From NCBI RefSeq assembly GCF_002849595.1, contig NZ_NRQR01000013.1, positions 219,809 to 283,808 on the forward strand: 64,000 nt of DNA, given 5' to 3'. Position 1 is the first letter of the stretch. Each line of letters begins with the position of its first letter. The DNA is from Luteimonas rhizosphaerae (GTDB lineage Bacteria; Pseudomonadota; Gammaproteobacteria; Xanthomonadales; Xanthomonadaceae). The position numbers were made by a program, and so were the translations under genes. Positions 60,467 to 64,000 of this stretch are shown piece by piece. The notes beneath the pieces are model-generated. The model made no database searches and was not told the DNA's origin. It was given only the letters and a program-made list of their open reading frames with translations.

Positions 60467-61297
60467 ATGGCTTCACCTTCGATTTCGTTGCCCCGTCGGC
60501 ACGCCCTGCAACGCCTCGCCTTGCTCGGCGTCGGCAGCGCCGCATGGCTCGCGGGCTGCAGCGCGATGCCGGTCGCCGGCGCACCCGGCGCGTTCGTGCG
60601 TCGCGTGATCCGCTCCGGCGGCCGCGACGACGCCTACCAGGTCTTCGTGCCCGCCGCGGCGCACCCACGTCCCTTGCCGGTGGTGCTGTTCCTGCACGGC
60701 TCGGGCGAGCGCGGTGACGATGGCGAGCGGCAGACGCAGTCCGGTCTGGGCCCGTATCTCCACGTGCATGCGGCGACGTTTCCCGCGCTCGCGGTTTTCC
60801 CGCAATCGCCCGAAGGCGCTTCCTGGGAAGGCGACGTGGCGACGATGGCGCTCGCCGCGCTCGACGCCGCGAGCCTCGAATTCGGGGGTGATGTCCGACG
60901 GACGACGCTCACCGGCATGTCGCGCGGCGGCTACGGCACGTGGTCGCTGGCCCTGCGTGCGCCGGAACGGTTCGCCGCTCTCGTGCCGGTGTGTGGCGGC
61001 ATCACGCCGCCGGGAACGCGCGACGATCTCGGCGATCTGCGGGTCGAATCCGTACAGGACGCGGCCGATCCCTTCGCCGAGGCCGCCCAGCGCCTGCGCA
61101 ACATTCCCAGCTGGGTGTTCCACGGCGCGCGCGATGATCTGGTCCCGCCCGAACAGTCGCGGCGCATGGTCGCGGCACTGCAGCGTGCCGGCGCGACGAC
61201 GCGCTATACGGAGTTCCCGGACGCCAACCACAACAGCTGGGATCCCGCGTACGCGACCGAGGCGTTGTGGCCGTGGCTGTTCGCGCAGCGGCGATGA
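60467..61297 (+). CDS. Alpha/beta-hydrolase esterase lipoprotein
   Basis: A 276-residue hydrolase related to PHB-depolymerase/feruloyl-esterase-like phospholipase-carboxylesterases. The N-terminus has two arginines (LPRRHALQRLALLG, weakly Tat-like) and the lipobox LAGC (Cys31), so it is probably lipid-anchored. VVLFLHGSGERGDDGE is the oxyanion strand, GMSRGGYG holds the nucleophile serine, HGARDDLVPPEQ the acid and DANHNSWD the histidine. All the catalytic elements are there. The substrate is unknown. It follows the DUF1294 gene by 28 bases and is convergent with the permease. Confidence 0.86.
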   Translation: MASPSISLPRRHALQRLALLGVGSAAWLAGCSAMPVAGAPGAFVRRVIRSGGRDDAYQVFVPAAAHPRPLPVVLFLHGSGERGDDGERQTQSGLGPYLHVHAATFPALAVFPQSPEGASWEGDVATMALAALDAASLEFGGDVRRTTLTGMSRGGYGTWSLALRAPERFAALVPVCGGITPPGTRDDLGDLRVESVQDAADPFAEAAQRLRNIPSWVFHGARDDLVPPEQSRRMVAALQRAGATTRYTEFPDANHNSWDPAYATEALWPWLFAQRR

Positions 61298-61309
61298 GTC
61301 AACGCACCG

Positions 61310-62695
61310 TCAGGCGCGCATGCGGCGCGCGATCGCACTGAGCCCCGCGATCCCGCCCGTCAGGGCCGCCATCGACAGGAACTGCATCCGCGTGTCGGGC
61401 GTGGCGATCAGCATCGTGAAGATCACCGCGAGCACGCCGAGCGCGCACAGCGTCGGGACCGGGAACGCGCGCATGCGGAATGGCAACGGCGTCCCCGCAC
61501 GGTCCGCGCGGCGGCGCAGGATCAGCTGTGACACCAGCGCCATCGTCCAGACCAGCAGGCAGGTCGCGCCGACGACGTTGAGCATCATCGGCAATACGCG
61601 GCCCGGAAAACGCAGCTCCAGCGCGGTCGCCAGAAAGCCGAACGACACGCTGGCCAGCACCGCGACGACCGGCACGTTGCGTCGATCACTGCGCCCCAGC
61701 AACGCGGGCGCTTCGCCGCGGCGCGCCAGCGACCAGATCATCCGCGACGCGCCATAGAGATTCGCGTTGAGCGCCGACAGCAACGCGATCACCGCGACCA
61801 GCGTGATCGCCGTCGCCGCGCCCGGGATGCGCGCGACCTCCAGCACCGCCGCGAACGGCGACGACAGCGCCGTGCTGTCCCACGGCACCACCGCGACGAT
61901 GACGGCGATCGATCCGATGTAGAACACGAGGATGCGCCATGCGACGGTCCGGATCGCGCGCGCGATGCTGCGCGAAGGATCGTCGGTTTCCGCAGCGGCC
62001 ACGGCGACGATCTCGGTCCCGCCGAACGCGAAGACCACCACCAGCAGGGCCGCGCCGATGCCGGCGATTCCGCGCGGGGCGAAGCCGTCGTCGCCGAACA
62101 CGTTCGACACGCCCGGCGACGCGACCTGCGGCAGCCAGCCGGACAGCAGCGCCGCGCCGATGCCGATGAAACCAAGGATCGCGAGCACCTTGAGGATCGC
62201 GAACCAGAACTCGAACTCGCCGAAATTGCGCACGCCGAGCAGATTGATCGCGGTGAACGCGATCATGAAGCCCAGCGACAGGCCCGGGACCGACAGCGAG
62301 GGCCAGAGACTCGCCAGCAGACCGGCAGCGCCCACGGCTTCGGCCGCGATGACGACCACCACCTGCAGCCACCAGAGCCAACCGACCGTCGCGCCCGCGG
62401 TCGGACCCATCGCATCCTCGGCATAGACCGAGAACGCACCGCTCGCCGGCTTGGCGGCCGCCATTTCGCCCAGCGCGTGCATCACCACGATGACCAGCGC
62501 GCCGGCCACCAGATACGAGATCAGGACCGCGGGCCCGGCGGCCTGCACACCCACGCCCGACCCCAGAAACAGGCCCGCGCCGATCGCGCTGCCCAGGCCC
62601 ATCATGACCAGCTGCCGCGGCTTCAGCGCATGCGTCAACGCACCGTCGGACCGTGCAGGCCCGGCCGCGGCGGAACGGGAATCGGAAGGCGTCAT
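61310..62695 (-). CDS. APC family amino acid permease
   Basis: A 461-residue transporter with about 12 transmembrane helices. LKPRQLVMMGLGSAIGAGLFLGSG is the helix 1 signature (GSAIGAGLF) of the amino-acid transporter subfamily, like GabP, AnsP or AroP. FAFGGTEIVAVAAAETDDPSRSI is the helix 6 region, and SALNANLYGASRMIWSLARRGEAP the helix 8 region. It imports amino acids with protons in characterised relatives; the specific substrate is not evident. It is convergent with the esterase gene (12-base gap) and precedes or follows pyrB on the same strand with 60 bases between. Confidence 0.9.
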   Translation of the reverse strand: MTPSDSRSAAAGPARSDGALTHALKPRQLVMMGLGSAIGAGLFLGSGVGVQAAGPAVLISYLVAGALVIVVMHALGEMAAAKPASGAFSVYAEDAMGPTAGATVGWLWWLQVVVVIAAEAVGAAGLLASLWPSLSVPGLSLGFMIAFTAINLLGVRNFGEFEFWFAILKVLAILGFIGIGAALLSGWLPQVASPGVSNVFGDDGFAPRGIAGIGAALLVVVFAFGGTEIVAVAAAETDDPSRSIARAIRTVAWRILVFYIGSIAVIVAVVPWDSTALSSPFAAVLEVARIPGAATAITLVAVIALLSALNANLYGASRMIWSLARRGEAPALLGRSDRRNVPVVAVLASVSFGFLATALELRFPGRVLPMMLNVVGATCLLVWTMALVSQLILRRRADRAGTPLPFRMRAFPVPTLCALGVLAVIFTMLIATPDTRMQFLSMAALTGGIAGLSAIARRMRA

Positions 62696-62755
62696 GCGCG
62701 AAGGCTCAGCAACGAGAGGAGAGGCACGATACGCGGATGCGCGTGGTCGTGGACG

Positions 62756-63688
62756 TCAGGCCAGCAGCGTTTCTAGCACGGCCATCCGCACCGCGACGCC
62801 GTTGGCGACCTGCTGCAGGATCAGCGACTGCGGACCGTCCGCCACGTCGTCGACGATCTCGATGCCGCGATTCATCGGCCCGGGATGCAGAACGACCGCA
62901 TCGCCTGCGGCCCGGCGCAGCCGATGCGTGGTGAGTCCGAAGTCGCGGTGATAGTCCTCGAGGGACGCGATCAGGCCCTCTTCCATGCGTTCGCGCTGCA
63001 GCCGCAACATCATCACGGCATCGACGCCCTCGAGCGCCGCATCCAGGTCATGCGTGACGACGCATCCGGTCAGGGTGGTGTCATCCGGCAGCAAGGCCGC
63101 TGGGCCGCAGACGCGGATCTCGCCGGCGCCCAGCGTGCGCAAGGCATGCAGATCGCTGCGCGCGACGCGCGAATGCCGCACGTCGCCGACGATCGCGATC
63201 TTGAGCGCGGAGAAATCGGTGCCCTTGGCCTGGCGCAGGGTCAGCATGTCGAGCAGTCCTTGGGTGGGGTGCGCACTGCGGCCGTCGCCGGCGTTGATCA
63301 GCGCGGTTCCGGGCGCCGCGACCGCGGCAAGCTTCGCGACGGCGCCGTCCTCGGCATGACGCACCACAAAGCCGCGAACGCCCATGGCTTCGATGTTCTT
63401 CAGGGTATCGATCGCGGTTTCGCCCTTGGTCGTCGACGAGGTCGACGCATCGAAACTCAGGACATCGCCGCCGAGACGCTGCACGGCGCGCTGGAAACTC
63501 AGGCGCGTCCGCGTCGACGGTTCGAAGAAGAGGGTGCAGACGGCGGTTCCCGCTAGGCGTGCAGAAGACGCATCGCCGTCACGCATGGCCTGTGCCAGCT
63601 CCAGCAACGCCACCAGCTGTCGCTGCGGCAGTCCCTCGAGTGTGAGCAGGTGACGCAGGGAACTGTCGGAATCGAAGGGCGGAATCAT
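62756..63688 (-). CDS. pyrB: Aspartate carbamoyltransferase catalytic subunit
   Basis: A 310-residue ATCase catalytic chain, first step committed to pyrimidines. The carbamoyl-phosphate loop is FEPSTRTRLSF (55-65). Further signatures are STTKGET (the 80s loop), HPTQGLLDMLTLRQ and VLHPGPMNRGIEI. The ATG at 63688 (MIPPFDSDSS) is preferred; 20 further upstream codons are open. No pyrI regulatory subunit is visible next to it, so it may be the class found with a dihydroorotase-like partner. A 16-base perfect palindrome lies about 115 bases upstream. Confidence 0.95.
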   Translation of the reverse strand: MIPPFDSDSSLRHLLTLEGLPQRQLVALLELAQAMRDGDASSARLAGTAVCTLFFEPSTRTRLSFQRAVQRLGGDVLSFDASTSSTTKGETAIDTLKNIEAMGVRGFVVRHAEDGAVAKLAAVAAPGTALINAGDGRSAHPTQGLLDMLTLRQAKGTDFSALKIAIVGDVRHSRVARSDLHALRTLGAGEIRVCGPAALLPDDTTLTGCVVTHDLDAALEGVDAVMMLRLQRERMEEGLIASLEDYHRDFGLTTHRLRRAAGDAVVLHPGPMNRGIEIVDDVADGPQSLILQQVANGVAVRMAVLETLLA

Positions 63689-64000
63689 GTGGTGGCTAGG
63701 TCTGGAGATCGCGACATTGTCCTGCTTTCGTGGACCAGGAGCGAGCACGAGCCGGTCACGACTTCGAGTGCACCGCGATGTCGCGCCTCAACGGCGAACC
63801 TAATGCGTCATATGACGCAGATCGTTTCGAGGCGACGGTCGGTGCTCGGGGCTACCGTGCGTCGTGAGTCTCTCGTCGTAGCAAGGCGTGGGTTGGGGGC
63901 ATACCGCGGGCAAGGTGCGGCGCTCGCCTGGCGTGGCGATCTCCGTTCTGTTGGATCAGGTGCTCTGCTGCACTGGCGTTCGATCGCTCGCCCCGATGCC
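63689..64000. other. Region upstream of pyrB to window end
   Basis: About 310 bases without a convincing gene. Open frames here are short and do not resemble known proteins. The only clear structure is the palindrome at 63804-63819. A gene beyond the window edge cannot be excluded. Confidence 0.4.
63804..63819. promoter_or_regulatory. 16-base perfect palindrome upstream of pyrB
   Basis: TGCGTCATATGACGCA is a perfect 16-base inverted repeat in an AT-richer patch. It looks like a dimeric regulator site and lies 116-131 bases upstream of the pyrB ATG. The binding protein is unknown; it might serve pyrB or a gene beyond the window. Confidence 0.5.

Overview
The window is high-GC, densely packed DNA from a gammaproteobacterium. 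I infer the order Xanthomonadales (Lysobacteraceae/Xanthomonadaceae; a Lysobacter- or Luteimonas-like genome). The evidence is gene content typical of that group: a MurL/MurD2 peptidoglycan pair, an aspartokinase-diaminopimelate decarboxylase fusion, a CysNC fusion, a XanB-type ManC, and an lptCAB-rpoN-hpf-ptsN-hprK-rapZ-EIIA-HPr-EI-mgtE block. I see no tRNA or rRNA genes, CRISPR arrays, insertion sequences or prophage; this is core chromosome.

Layout. 1-4.4 kb: two S9 peptidases divergent from a POT peptide transporter. 4.3-6.0 kb: ssb divergent from ispB. 6.2-12.1 kb (minus strand): a lysC-lysA fusion gene, a small membrane protein, murL and murD2, overlapping end to end. 12.2-20.5 kb: two tandem PhzF-family proteins, an alpha/beta hydrolase, an OsmC protein, a DUF2784 protein, a histone-like HU protein with a lysine-rich tail, a YebE-like protein, an M23 peptidase and a run of small envelope proteins and lipoproteins. 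20.5-27.7 kb: a SET-domain methyltransferase divergent from the suf operon (Rrf2 regulator, sufB, sufC, sufD, sufS, a GNAT protein, a Rieske protein). 27.7-34.2 kb: a Fur-box-controlled TonB receptor, HutD, ComEA, an M20 peptidase and a GlsB/YeaQ protein. 34.1-39.3 kb: cysNC and cysD (sulfate activation), manC and murU. 39.3-45.8 kb: hda, an AI-2E/PerM permease and a DUF2066 protein, divergent from purM-purN and two DUF3108 proteins. 46.0-47.8 kb (minus): an EF-hand protein, murA and a BolA protein. 47.9-60.4 kb: kdsD-kdsC-lptC-lptA-lptB-rpoN-hpf-ptsN-hprK-rapZ, then EIIA, HPr and EI, then mgtE and a cold-shock/DUF1294 protein. 60.4-63.7 kb: an esterase lipoprotein, an amino-acid permease and pyrB.

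How the genes work together. Cell-envelope construction dominates: UDP-MurNAc synthesis (murA), the stem-peptide glutamate by the MurD2/MurL route, diaminopimelate/lysine (lysC-lysA), muramic-acid recycling (murU), Kdo synthesis (kdsD, kdsC), LPS export (lptCAB) and undecaprenyl-type or quinone side-chain precursor synthesis (ispB). The PTS block has EI, HPr, EIIA-Ntr, an EIIA-Man-like protein and HPr kinase but no sugar permease in view, so it looks regulatory.

The most unusual observation is that three conserved housekeeping genes (lysC-lysA near 11.33 kb, sufS near 26.04 kb, manC near 37.98 kb) each lack roughly 20-30 bp out of frame. Both flanks of each gap remain perfectly family-like. 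Two of the three junctions share the 13-mer CGGTGGTCGCCGC. Either the assembly has lost short segments or three genes carry recent deletions; the raw reads would decide. Other points of interest are the SET methyltransferase near the histone-like protein, a palindrome over the suf promoter, a small membrane ORF between the Fur box and the TonB receptor, and a degenerate second PhzF copy.
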